Assembly: GCF_900109465.1 (NCBI RefSeq)
Contig: NZ_FOAZ01000009.1
Coordinates: forward strand, 62,001 to 126,000
Reading direction: 5' to 3'
From: Streptacidiphilus jiangxiensis
Lineage (GTDB): Bacteria; Actinomycetota; Actinomycetes; Streptomycetales; Streptomycetaceae
DNA: 64,000 nt
Below are positions 50,911 through 59,539 of this stretch, piece after piece. Numbering within the stretch: the stretch's first letter is position 1; the number at the start of each line of letters is the position of its first letter. The translations under genes and the position numbers were made by a program. The notes below the pieces were generated by a model. It was not told the origin of the DNA. It made no database searches and saw only the letters and a program-made list of their open reading frames with translations.

Positions 50911-52764
50911 ATGTGCGGGATCACCGGATGGGTCTCCTACGACCGCGACCTCACCACCGAGCGGGCCTCCGTCGACGCGATGAACGCCACCATGGCTCTG
51001 CGCGGCCCCGACGCCGCAGGGGTCTGGCTGGACACCCACGCGGCCCTCGGCCACCGCCGGCTGGCCGTCATCGACCTCGAGGGCGGCGCGCAGCCGATGA
51101 CCGTCACCCACGACGGCCGCACCCTGCTGGCCACCACCTACAGCGGCGAGATCTACAACTACCGCGAGCTGCGCGCCGAGCTGACCGCGCGCGGCCACAC
51201 GTTCACCACCGCCAGCGACACCGAGGTGGCGCTGCGCGCCTACCTGGAGTGGGGCGAGGACTTCACCCACCGCCTCAACGGCATGTACGCCTTCGCGCTG
51301 TGGGACCCGCGCCGCGAGGAACTGCTGCTGGTGCGCGACCGCATGGGCATCAAGCCGCTCTACTACTACCCGACCCGCGACGGCGTGCTGTTCGGCTCCG
51401 AGCCCAAGGCGATCCTGGCCCACCCCCTGGCCCGGGCCGTCGTCGACGCCGAGGGCCTGTCCGAACTGTTCTCCTTCGTGAAGAGCCCCGGCCACGCCGT
51501 CTACTGCGGCATGCGCGAACTGCGTCCCGGTCATACCCTGCGGGTGCGCCGCGGCGGCCTCACCGAGCGCCGCTACTGGGCGCTGGAGGCGAGGGAGCAC
51601 ACCGACGACCTCGACACCACGGTCGGCCGCGTCCGCGAGCTGCTCGACGACATCGTCGAGCGCCAGCTCGTCGCCGACGTTCCGCTGTGCACCCTGCTCT
51701 CCGGCGGCCTCGACTCCTCCGTGATCACCGCCCTCGCCGCCCGGCAGCTCGGCGAGAACGGCCGTGGGCCGGTGCGCTCCTTCGCCGTCGACTTCGTCGG
51801 CCAGACCGAGAACTTCCGCCCCGACGCGCTGCGCGGCACCCCCGACGGCCCCTACGCGCACGCCCTGGCCGAGCACGTGGCCGCCGACCACCGCGACATC
51901 GTGCTGTCCACCCTCGACCTGACCGAGCGCGCCGGCCGCGACGCCGTGCTGTTCGCCCGCGACCTGCCCATCGGCATCGGGGAGGGCGACACCTCCCTCT
52001 ACCTGCTGTTCAAGGCCATCCGCGAGCAGACCACCGTCGCGCTGTCGGGCGAGTCCGCCGACGAGGTCTTCGGCGGGTACTCCTGGTTCCACGACCCCGA
52101 GGCCGTCGCGGGCGACACCTTCCCGTGGCTGTGGGCCATCCAGCGCGGCTTCGCCGGCGAGGGCGCCGCGCTCTCCGCCACGGCGCTGCTCCAGCCCGGC
52201 CTGCTCGGCAAGGTCGACGTGGCCGGTTACCGCCAGGCCCAGTACCGGCAGGCGCTGGCCGAGGTGCCGCGGCTGCGCGGCGAGGGCGCCACCGAGCGCC
52301 GGATGCGCGAGATCAGCCACCTCCACCTCACCCGCTTCGTCCAGATCCTGCTCGACCGCAAGGACCGCGCGTCCATGGCCACCGGCCTGGAGGTCCGCGT
52401 TCCGTTCTGCGACCACCGGTTGGTCGAGTACGTCTTCAACGCCCCCTGGGCGATGAAGACCTTCGACGGCCGGGAGAAGTCGTTGCTGCGCGCGGCGACT
52501 CGCGACGTCCTGCCGGACGTCGTCGCCGAACGCGTCAAGAGCCCCTACCCCTCCACCCAGGACCCCGCCTACGCGGAGGCGCTGCGCGGCGACCTGAAGG
52601 CTGTCCTGGCCGACCGCGACGCCCGTGTCCACGACCTCCTCGACACCCCGGCCGCGGCGGCGGCGGTCGCCTCCGCCGCCGGCCCGGACCTGCGCAACGC
52701 CGCCGAGACGGTCCTCGCCCTGGACACCTGGCTGCGCAACTACGACGTGTCGCTGGAGGTGTGA
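50911..52764 (+). CDS. asnB: Asparagine synthetase, glutamine-hydrolysing
   Basis: The 617-residue enzyme makes asparagine from aspartate, glutamine and ATP. Cys2 of MCGITGWVSY is the glutaminase nucleophile. ALGHRRLAVIDL and SGEIYNYRELR follow, and the synthetase domain has PP-loop LLSGGLDSSVITAL and ALSGESADEVFGGY. Length and order match AsnB. It is a single-gene unit ending in a strong terminator. Some paralogues modify antibiotics by amide transfer, but nothing nearby suggests that. Confidence 0.95.
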   Translation: MCGITGWVSYDRDLTTERASVDAMNATMALRGPDAAGVWLDTHAALGHRRLAVIDLEGGAQPMTVTHDGRTLLATTYSGEIYNYRELRAELTARGHTFTTASDTEVALRAYLEWGEDFTHRLNGMYAFALWDPRREELLLVRDRMGIKPLYYYPTRDGVLFGSEPKAILAHPLARAVVDAEGLSELFSFVKSPGHAVYCGMRELRPGHTLRVRRGGLTERRYWALEAREHTDDLDTTVGRVRELLDDIVERQLVADVPLCTLLSGGLDSSVITALAARQLGENGRGPVRSFAVDFVGQTENFRPDALRGTPDGPYAHALAEHVAADHRDIVLSTLDLTERAGRDAVLFARDLPIGIGEGDTSLYLLFKAIREQTTVALSGESADEVFGGYSWFHDPEAVAGDTFPWLWAIQRGFAGEGAALSATALLQPGLLGKVDVAGYRQAQYRQALAEVPRLRGEGATERRMREISHLHLTRFVQILLDRKDRASMATGLEVRVPFCDHRLVEYVFNAPWAMKTFDGREKSLLRAATRDVLPDVVAERVKSPYPSTQDPAYAEALRGDLKAVLADRDARVHDLLDTPAAAAAVASAAGPDLRNAAETVLALDTWLRNYDVSLEV

Positions 52765-52815
52765 ACCCGGTCCGGCCCCCCGTCGGCTGAACGGCGCGGC
52801 CGGGGCCGGGTCGGC

Positions 52816-52854
52816 GCGGGCCCTGCCGCCCCGGGCGGAGGCGGCGGGGCCCGC
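52816..52854. terminator. Bidirectional terminator between asnB and the aminopeptidase gene
   Basis: A 15-bp stem with one G-T wobble (52816-52830 with 52840-52854) and a 9-base loop lies between the two convergent genes. Confidence 0.8.
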
Positions 52855-52861
52855 CCGGGGG

Positions 52862-54328
52862 TCAGAGCAGCTGGGCCATCCAGGCCTCGACGTCGTCCGC
52901 CGCGCGCGGGAGGCCGGCGGAGAGGCAGAGCGGGCCGTCTGCGGTGATCAGGAAGTCGTCCTCGATACGCATGCCGATGCCGCGCAGTTCCTGGGGGACC
53001 GTCAGGTCGTCCGCCTGGAAGTACAGGCCCGGCTCGACGGTGAGCACGTGGCCGACCTGGAGCGGGCCCTCGTGGTACGTCTGCTGGCGGGCCGCGCCGC
53101 AGTCGTGGCAGTCCAGGCCGAGCATGTGGCCCGAGCCGCACAGGGTGTAGCGGCGGAACAGCTGGCTGTCGGGGGCGAGCGCCGCCTCGGCGTCCGGCAG
53201 CAGGCCCCACGCTTCCAGGCCCTCGGCGATGACCCGCACGGCCGCGTCGTGGAAGTCGCCGTAGCGCGCGCCCGGCCGCAGCGCGGCGATGCCCGCCGAC
53301 TGCGCCGCGAACACCAGGTCGTAGACGCGGCGCTGCGCGTCGGTGAACCGGCCGCTGACCGGCAGCACGCGGGTGACGTCGCCGGTGTAGAAGCTGTCCG
53401 CCTCGACGCCCGCGTCGAGCAGCAGCACGTCGCCCTCGCGCACCGGACCGTCGTTGCGCATCCAGTGCAGCGTGGTGGAGTGGGTGCCGCACGCGGCGAT
53501 GGTCTCGAAGCCGAGCCCGTAGCCGTCCAGGCGGGCACGGCGGTTGAAGGTGCCCTCGACCCAGCGCTCGCCGCGCGCCAGGCGGGTGGCGTGCCGAAGC
53601 TCGCCCACCACGTCGTGGAAGCCGGCCACGGTCGCGTCGACGGCGATCCGCAGCTGCTCGACCTCCCACTCGTCCTTGACCAGCCGCAGCTCCGACAGGA
53701 ACTGCAGCAGCTCCGCGTCGGCCTCGGGGGCGGGCGCCACCGTCGCGTCGACGACCGCGTCCTGGCCGCGCACCACGCGGGTGGGCACGCCGGTGCCGAG
53801 CGCGCGCGGCAGCTCCTCGCGCGCGGCGGCGGCGAGGCCGAGTGCGTCGGAGGTCTCGGTGAGGCTGCGCCGCCGGCCGACCCAGAACTCGCCGTGCTGC
53901 CGGTCGCTGTAGAGCTCCGTGCCGCGCGGTCCGCCGTCGCGCGGCGAGCGGCCGCGGGTGAACAGCGTGACGTGGTGGCCGTTGCCGTGCGGCTCGAAGA
54001 CCAGCACGCTGTCCGGGACGGCGTCGGCGCCCTGCTCGGCGGTCAGGTGCACGAACGCGGAGTGCGGCCGGAAGGTGTAGTCGAAGTCGTTGCTGCGCAC
54101 CTTCCAGCCGCCGGCGGGCACCACGATCCGCTCGCCGGGGAACCGCTCCGACAGCGCCGCGCGGCGCTTGGCCGCGTAGGCCGCGCCGGGCAGCGGCGCC
54201 AGGCTCAGCGAGGTGTCCGCCCAGCCCTGCCGGAAGTTCTCGGCCAGGACGTTGGGCACCGCCTTGTCGTGGCTCTGCGTCCCGTCGAGGTTCCGGGTCC
54301 CGCGCACCGCATCGCTCTGCCGCTCCAC
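52862..54328 (-). CDS. pepP: Xaa-Pro aminopeptidase (aminopeptidase P, M24B)
   Basis: The 488-residue enzyme has an N-terminal creatinase-like domain (ERIVVPAGGWKVRSNDFDYTFRPHSAFVHLT) and a pita-bread M24 metallopeptidase. Metal ligands lie in DVLLLDAGVEADSFYTGDVTRVLP, GSGHMLGLDCHD, LTVEPGLYF and GIGMRIEDDFLI. It removes residues ahead of proline. The GTG at 54328 is preferred because GGAGG sits seven bases upstream; an ATG at 54379 gives a longer, unlikely N-terminus. Confidence 0.93.
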   Translation of the reverse strand: MERQSDAVRGTRNLDGTQSHDKAVPNVLAENFRQGWADTSLSLAPLPGAAYAAKRRAALSERFPGERIVVPAGGWKVRSNDFDYTFRPHSAFVHLTAEQGADAVPDSVLVFEPHGNGHHVTLFTRGRSPRDGGPRGTELYSDRQHGEFWVGRRRSLTETSDALGLAAAAREELPRALGTGVPTRVVRGQDAVVDATVAPAPEADAELLQFLSELRLVKDEWEVEQLRIAVDATVAGFHDVVGELRHATRLARGERWVEGTFNRRARLDGYGLGFETIAACGTHSTTLHWMRNDGPVREGDVLLLDAGVEADSFYTGDVTRVLPVSGRFTDAQRRVYDLVFAAQSAGIAALRPGARYGDFHDAAVRVIAEGLEAWGLLPDAEAALAPDSQLFRRYTLCGSGHMLGLDCHDCGAARQQTYHEGPLQVGHVLTVEPGLYFQADDLTVPQELRGIGMRIEDDFLITADGPLCLSAGLPRAADDVEAWMAQLL

Positions 54329-54424
54329 GGCATGCCTCCGCTCGTCGTCTTCGTCGACCAACGGCGGCGACAATACCATTGCACATATGACACGGCGCTA
54401 GCCTCGTGCTGCGCGAGCCCGGGC

Positions 54425-55141
54425 TCAGCCGCCGTAGATCGACGAGCCCACCACCACCTGGTGTCCGGTCACCTGGAGGTCCACGCCGGTCGGCGTCGAG
54501 GTCGCCGCCGTGAAGTCCACGTTGTCCGGCAGCGGGATGCTCCAGTCGTAGCCCGACGTCTGCATCCCGGGCACCTCGATCTCCACCTGCCCGCGCTGCG
54601 CCAGCAGGCTCGCCACCACGTCCAGCTGCCGACCCGCCCAGGGGCCGCTGATCCGGATCCTGGCCTCCTGCTCGTTCGACCCGGGCGCCGGGCCGACCGT
54701 CAGCGCGCCGCCCTGTCCCATCAGCCGGGTCACCACCCCCGACAGGTCCTGGTAGCTGAACGTCAGATCTCCGGTCACCAGGTCGACCTGCGCACTGCGC
54801 GCCGTCAGCGACGGCACGTGCAGGCCGTGCAGGTCCAAGGTCAGCCGCTGCACGTTCAGGTAGTCCCCGGCCGCATGGGAGCTCGTGTTCACGCTGAAGT
54901 CGCCCGCGCTGAGGGTGACGTGGTCCAGCTGCCCGCCGAGCGCCTGGGTGAGGAACGGGAACCCGTCGATGGCCACGTGCACGTAGCCGTTGGTGGAATC
55001 CTGTCCCCAGCCGTACTTCTGCTGCGCGAGCTTGGCCGCCTCCTGCTCGGCGAGGTGGTTCGCCACCCGGTCCGCCGCGATGCCCAGCACCGCGAGTACC
55101 ACCACCACGATCGTCAGCACTTTGACCCACCGACGCCTCAT
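54425..55141 (-). CDS. DUF2993 (LmeA-like) membrane-anchored protein
   Basis: The 238-residue protein has one N-terminal membrane helix (VKVLTIVVVVLAVLGIAADRVANHLAEQEAAKLAQ) and a DUF2993 domain. Its markers are VHVAIDGFPFLTQALGGQLDHVTLSAGDF, YLNVQRLTLDLHGLHV and the final VDFTAATSTPTGVDLQVTGHQVVV. Mycobacterial LmeA of this family supports lipomannan elongation; the Streptomyces role is unknown. Confidence 0.9.
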   Translation of the reverse strand: MRRRWVKVLTIVVVVLAVLGIAADRVANHLAEQEAAKLAQQKYGWGQDSTNGYVHVAIDGFPFLTQALGGQLDHVTLSAGDFSVNTSSHAAGDYLNVQRLTLDLHGLHVPSLTARSAQVDLVTGDLTFSYQDLSGVVTRLMGQGGALTVGPAPGSNEQEARIRISGPWAGRQLDVVASLLAQRGQVEIEVPGMQTSGYDWSIPLPDNVDFTAATSTPTGVDLQVTGHQVVVGSSIYGG

Positions 55142-55230
55142 CGTCCGCCCCCGTCGTTCGTTCCGAGGCCCCCGGCCTCGGCGATGGTCAGCAGGCTAAC
55201 CGGTCGGGTGCGGAGCTTGATCGCCAGGGG

Positions 55231-55812
55231 TCAACTTCGCGGCACGCTGCCCTCCAGGAGCAGCAGCAGCTCGGCCAGCCGGTCGGCGAGCTCGGCCCGG
55301 TGCTCGGGCGAGAGTCCGGCGAGCAGCGCGTGCTCGCGGTCGAGCTGGTCCGGCAAGGCCCGGTCGGCCAGCTCGCGGCCGGCCCCGGTGAGCGTCAGAT
55401 GCGCGACGCGGCGGTCGCGTTCGTCGGTGCGGCGCTCGACCAACCCCTGCTGCTCCAGCCGCTGCAGCCGCTTGGTGACCGCCGCCCCGGACGCGAACGT
55501 CTCCCGGGCCAGCTCTCCCGCCGTCAGCGGCCGACCGGACCGGCGCAGGGTGCCCAGCAGGTCGAACTCGGCGCGGGTGAGCCGCTCCGGCCGCAGTTGC
55601 GCGTCGGCCGCCTGCTGCAGCAGGGCCGCGCAGCGGTTGATCCGGCCGATCACGCCGATCGGCTCCAGGTCCAGATCCGGGTGGACCTGCGCCCACTGCC
55701 GCATGATGCCGGTGACGATGTCCTCCTGCCGCGGCCGCGCCGCGGCCGCGCGCGTCGTCCCGTGCGTTGCCGCGTGCGTCGCCCCGGGCGCGGGCGCCGT
55801 CGTGTCAGACAT
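55231..55812 (-). CDS. MarR-family regulator
   Basis: The 193-residue protein has a winged helix of the MarR type: RLTRAEFDLLGTLRRSGRPLTAGELARETFASGAAVTKRLQRLEQQGLVERRTDERDRRVAHLTLTGAGRELA, preceded by a dimerisation helix and followed by a C-terminal helix. An Ala/Thr-rich 35-residue start precedes it. Its ATG overlaps the end of the FUSC membrane protein gene by eight bases. It probably represses that unit through the dyad at 57096-57133. Confidence 0.9.
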   Translation of the reverse strand: MSDTTAPAPGATHAATHGTTRAAAARPRQEDIVTGIMRQWAQVHPDLDLEPIGVIGRINRCAALLQQAADAQLRPERLTRAEFDLLGTLRRSGRPLTAGELARETFASGAAVTKRLQRLEQQGLVERRTDERDRRVAHLTLTGAGRELADRALPDQLDREHALLAGLSPEHRAELADRLAELLLLLEGSVPRS

Positions 55813-57094
55813 GCGCCGCCTCCCGTTCCGCCAGCAGGGCCAGCATCCGGTGCCCTTCACGTTCCACCTGTGCCACCTCCTGCAACGGTGCCGGTCGCTG
55901 CCACCACTCTCCCGCATGCCCGTCCGCCGACTCGCGCAGCTCGTGGAGCGTGTCGGCGAGCCGCGCGTGCACGGCGGCGCGCGGGGGAGCGGGGCGGGCG
56001 ATCTGGGTGCGCGCCACCGCCTGCGCGGCCCGCGCCTGCCCGAGCGCGGTCGTGAGCCGCTCGCCCGCCCGCCGGTTGGTCACCAGCAGCGCCCCGGCCA
56101 TGCCGAGCCCTGCCCCGAACAGGGTGTCCAGCCAGCGGTCGCCGACCAGCGTGCCGACCGGCTCGGCGGTGGTCAGGCTGGCCAGCAGCAACGCCATCGG
56201 CGTCACGAAGACCTGCCCCAGCCAGTAGTTGCGGGTCATCGTCGCCTCGGCGCCGACCTGGCAGGCGGCGATCAGTGCCAGTGCGAACAGTGCGCCGAGC
56301 TCCGGTTGCCGGGCGAGCGGCACGGCAACGCTGAACACCACCAGCCCCAGCAGGCTGCCGAGCGTGCGCTGCAGCGCACGCTGGAACGACACGCTCGTGT
56401 TCGCCCGGTGGACGGCCGCCGCCGTGACGACGGCCCAGTACGGGTGCCCGACGCCGGCTGCGAGCGACGCCAGACCCGCCAGCGCGCACCCGAGCCCCAC
56501 GCGCGCCGCCAGCGGCAGGTGCGCGCGCAGCTGCCGCGGCGCACGCGGCCGTCCCAGTGTCAGTGCGGGCCCGTGCGCGCGCACCAGCGCCGGCGCGAGG
56601 CAGACCAGCCAGGCGACGGCTCCTCCCGCCGCGACCAGGGCCAGGTGGGCCGGTACCTCGGCGAGCCGCTGCGGCAGGAAGAACGCCGACGCGCTGACGA
56701 AGGTGAAGATCACGTTGCCGGGCGGTCCGAGCCGCGTCGCGTCGCACAGCAGCTTCTGTGCCGCCGCGACGGCCGACGCCAGCAGCACCAGCACCACCGT
56801 CGACCGCACGAGCGAGGCCGCCGTCAGGGCCACCGCCACGCTGACCGCCATCGCGCCGACCACCCACAGCAGCGTCCGCGCCCGCTCCCGGTAGGGGAGC
56901 GCGTGCGCGAACAGCGCGCACATCGTCCCGGCGCTGGTGTAGGGCACCAGGTCCAGGCGTCCGATCGCGAGCAGCAGCAGGTTCGGCAGCGCGGTGGCGA
57001 CGGCGACGCTCAGCGCGGGCCGGTGCCAGGGCCCGACGGCGGGCCGCAGGCGCAGGGCGCCGCGCAGCGGGAGGGCGGGGTTGTGGTGGTGCAT
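55805..57094 (-). CDS. FUSC-family membrane protein (efflux type)
   Basis: The 429-residue protein has two blocks of about five membrane helices (ALSVAVATALPNLLLLAIG, TVVLVLLASAVAAAQKLL; VGLGCALAGLASLAAG, GLVVFSVAVPLA, IAACQVGAEATMTRNYWLGQVFVTPMALLLASL). A cytosolic C-terminal helix with conserved RWLDTLFGAGLG completes the FUSC/aromatic-acid-exporter pattern. Substrates are probably small acids or drugs. It is followed in the operon by a MarR regulator. Confidence 0.88.
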   Translation of the reverse strand: MHHHNPALPLRGALRLRPAVGPWHRPALSVAVATALPNLLLLAIGRLDLVPYTSAGTMCALFAHALPYRERARTLLWVVGAMAVSVAVALTAASLVRSTVVLVLLASAVAAAQKLLCDATRLGPPGNVIFTFVSASAFFLPQRLAEVPAHLALVAAGGAVAWLVCLAPALVRAHGPALTLGRPRAPRQLRAHLPLAARVGLGCALAGLASLAAGVGHPYWAVVTAAAVHRANTSVSFQRALQRTLGSLLGLVVFSVAVPLARQPELGALFALALIAACQVGAEATMTRNYWLGQVFVTPMALLLASLTTAEPVGTLVGDRWLDTLFGAGLGMAGALLVTNRRAGERLTTALGQARAAQAVARTQIARPAPPRAAVHARLADTLHELRESADGHAGEWWQRPAPLQEVAQVEREGHRMLALLAEREAAHV

Positions 57095-57095
57095 G

Positions 57096-57133
57096 GAGAT
57101 AGTTTAGCAAGTGTTTTACTCGTGAAACATCTC
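57096..57133. promoter_or_regulatory. AT-rich dyad at the FUSC-marR promoter
   Basis: GAGAT-AGTTT (57096-57105) and AAAC-ATCTC (57125-57133) form an imperfect inverted repeat around an AT-rich core (AGCAAGTGTTTTACTCGTG). It immediately precedes the FUSC start and is the least GC-rich patch within a kilobase. This suits a MarR-type operator. Confidence 0.5.
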
Positions 57134-57181
57134 GCGCTTGCCTCGCGCCTGCCTCGCGCGCGCCCCGGCCCTGCCTCCGCT

Positions 57182-58909
57182 TCAGCGGCGCGGCGAGAAG
57201 CGGTGCAGCGGGAGGCGGCGGAGCAGGGCCTGGACCTCGGCGATGCCGAACAGGTGGCTCGCCAGCAGGAACGCCACCAACATCACCAGACCGCCGGCTG
57301 TCAGGGACGACAGGGCGGAGGTCGCGAGTCGGAGCGGGGAGCCGCCGGTGGCGGTGGGGAGGCACTGCGCCACCGCCCAGCCGGCCGCGCCCGCGAGCGA
57401 CGCCGCCGCGACAAGTCGGCCGTAGGTGCGCAGCACTCGTCGTCCGTCCAGGCGGCCGTCGAACCGTCGGCGCAGTCGCTGAGCCGTGATCAGCAGCCCG
57501 GCGAGGTAGGAGACCGCGTACGCCGCCGCCATCCCGACCACCGCGTACCGCGCCGGCAGCCACAGGTGGCAGGCGGAGGCCAGGACGATGTCCAACAGCG
57601 AGATCCACGCCGCCATCCAGAACGGCGTCCGGGTGTCCTCGAAGGCGTAGAAGCCACGCAGCAGCACATACTGCGCAGAGAACGGGATCAGCCCCAGCGC
57701 GAACGCCTGGAGCATCTCGCCGAACGGCGGAGCGCTCAGGGGGCCGCCGAGTCCGTAGGAGAACAGCAACGTGGCGAGCTGCGGCCCGAGTGCGAGGAAG
57801 AAGAAGGCCGCCGGCACGATCAAGGCCCCGGTGTTGCGCAGGGCCTGGGACAGGTCGGCGCGCGCCGCGTCGATCCTGTGCTCCGCCACGGCCCGGGTCA
57901 GCCCCGGGAGCATCGCCGTCACCAGCGACACGGTGACCACGGACTGCGGCAGGATCCACAGGCTCTGCGCGAAGAAGTACGGGGTGCTGCCGGCGTGGGC
58001 GTCCATCGCGTCCCGCGCGTTCGCGAAGCGGGTGACCACGGCCAGCGCGATCTGGTTCACCAGCACGAACAGCAGCGTCCAGCGCGCCGCGGAGACGCTC
58101 TTTCCCAGACCCGTGCCGCGCCAGTCGAACCGCAGCCGGAACGAGAACCCGGCCCGCGCGAGCGCGGGCAGCAGGCACAACGCCTGCACGGCGATGCCCG
58201 CGGTGGTCACCAGTCCCAGTGCGGTCACCTGCCCGGAGCCGAGGTGGTAGCCGTCACCGCGTGGCACGACCAGGTAGAACACCGCGAACAGGACGATCAG
58301 CACCACGTTGTTCAGCATCGGGGCCCAGCCCATCGCGGCGAACCGCCCTCGGGCGTTCAGCAACTGGCCGAGCAGGAAGTAGACGCCGTAGAAGAGGATC
58401 TGCGGCAGCAGCAGCCGGGTGAAGGCGATCGTCAGCGCGAGGTCCCGGTCGGACGCCATGTAGAGCGAGGCGATCTGCGGCGCGAAGGCCACGGCCGTCA
58501 CCGTCCCGACCACCAGCACGACCAGCATCATCGTCACCAGGCGCTGTTCGTGGGCCCGCCCGCCGTCGGGGTGCTCGCTGCGGGCACGCACCAGCTGAGG
58601 CACCAGCACGGAGTTGAGCGCTCCACCGATCATGAGCGTGTACAGGCTGGTCGGGACCGTGTTGGCGGTGTTGTAGGCCGCCCCTACGCCCAGCGTTCCC
58701 AGGGCGATGTTCTGGAGCACCATCCGCCCCAGCCCACCGGCCCGGGAGGCCACGGTGGCGACAGCCAGCAGCGCGGACGACCGCGCCAGGGTTCCGCCTG
58801 CGCTGCTGCCGCGCCGCTTGGCGTGGCGTCCCCGTCCGCGTGGGGAGGGAATGGACTGTGCGGACATCTCCGGCGAGGACGCCGCCCCTCTGGGCTCCAC
58901 CATCCGCAC
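57182..58909 (-). CDS. murJ: Lipid II flippase MurJ/MviN family protein
   Basis: The 575-residue protein has 14 or so membrane helices in the MviN arrangement. Family stretches are SSALLAVATVASRAGGLGRM, AAYNTANTVPTSLYTLMIGGALNSVLVPQLVRAR, LLPQILFYGVYFLLGQLLNARGRFAAMGWAPMLNNVV and VTVSLVTAMLPGLTRAVAEH. It would flip lipid II or a related lipid-linked sugar. It is away from the usual rnpA/gid region, so it is probably a second copy. GTG 58909 and ATG 58867 are alternative starts. Confidence 0.92.
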   Translation of the reverse strand: MRMVEPRGAASSPEMSAQSIPSPRGRGRHAKRRGSSAGGTLARSSALLAVATVASRAGGLGRMVLQNIALGTLGVGAAYNTANTVPTSLYTLMIGGALNSVLVPQLVRARSEHPDGGRAHEQRLVTMMLVVLVVGTVTAVAFAPQIASLYMASDRDLALTIAFTRLLLPQILFYGVYFLLGQLLNARGRFAAMGWAPMLNNVVLIVLFAVFYLVVPRGDGYHLGSGQVTALGLVTTAGIAVQALCLLPALARAGFSFRLRFDWRGTGLGKSVSAARWTLLFVLVNQIALAVVTRFANARDAMDAHAGSTPYFFAQSLWILPQSVVTVSLVTAMLPGLTRAVAEHRIDAARADLSQALRNTGALIVPAAFFFLALGPQLATLLFSYGLGGPLSAPPFGEMLQAFALGLIPFSAQYVLLRGFYAFEDTRTPFWMAAWISLLDIVLASACHLWLPARYAVVGMAAAYAVSYLAGLLITAQRLRRRFDGRLDGRRVLRTYGRLVAAASLAGAAGWAVAQCLPTATGGSPLRLATSALSSLTAGGLVMLVAFLLASHLFGIAEVQALLRRLPLHRFSPRR

Positions 58910-58951
58910 AATCTAGCGATCATCGGATGCTGGATACGGTTCGAATCCGGA

Positions 58952-59221
58952 TCATCCGGAGATGTCCGCGGCCCCTTCCAGCTCCAGCACTGTCAGCGGC
59001 GAACCCTCCGGGTGGGCCTCGCGCAGCGGCTCGGTCAGGTGGACCACGTACGGGCCGTTGCCCCGGCAGCTGTCGATGCTGACGACCTCGTCCTCGATCC
59101 GCGCCCGGCAGGGCACCGGCACCGGCTCGGTGATGGGCAGGTGGTGGTTGCGCCAGTGGATCGGGTCGGTCGGGTGCGCCGTGGAGACAGGGGCGACGGC
59201 GGTGGCGAGCACGGGGTTCAT
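58952..59221 (-). CDS. Small hypothetical protein
   Basis: The 89-residue protein has no signal or membrane helix. The C-terminal part (RARIEDEVVSIDSCRGNGPYVVHLTEPLREAHPEGSPLTVLELEGAAD) reads as a beta-rich domain. The first 30 residues are low in structure but rich in His (DPIHWRNHHLPI). No family recognised. It is upstream of murJ, 42 bp away, same strand. Confidence 0.5.
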   Translation of the reverse strand: MNPVLATAVAPVSTAHPTDPIHWRNHHLPITEPVPVPCRARIEDEVVSIDSCRGNGPYVVHLTEPLREAHPEGSPLTVLELEGAADISG

Positions 59222-59539
59222 GGCCGAGCAGAGTACGCCCGAAAGGCGTCGCTGGGGAGTCCTTGAGGGGGCCTCTTTTCCCTGGTGGGAGACCTGTCAA
59301 CAGCGTCGGCGGCGGGGCTGTCCGGGGTCTTCGGCGACCCGCTGCGGAACTGGGAATTCCGGTCCGGGAGTTGGCGACCGGTCAGACCGGCGGCGCTCCC
59401 GGCGCGTGGCGATCGGGTGATCCGGCCCTGTCCCGAGGCGCGGTCACGCCGTGTCCGGATGCCGGGATGGCACGATCGGCGGGCGGGGGAGCGGCCGGTC
59501 CGACCGGTCGCCGACCGGCACGCCGAGAATGGAGACGCT
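59222..59539. other. Intergenic region before the DUF4331 gene
   Basis: These 318 bases carry no gene I can support. There are several short GC-rich dyads built on ACCGGTC and CCGGTC (59386-59394 and 59496-59510). They may be transcript ends or regulator sites for the divergent genes. Nothing else stands out. Confidence 0.35.

Noticed and set aside
50523-50924. Minus-strand open frame between pntA and asnB
   Set aside because: Pro/Arg/Ser-rich shadow composition with no motif, overlapping the asnB start region.
57182-58909. Housekeeping murJ of the dnaA-distal region
   Set aside because: None of the expected neighbours (rnpA, trxA, parAB, sigM) is present, so it is called a family member, probably a second copy.
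52625-59266. A plus-strand open frame of over 2,200 codons
   Set aside because: It runs antisense across the aminopeptidase, DUF2993, MarR, FUSC and MurJ genes, all of which have clear family motifs. Long antisense frames are expected at this GC content.
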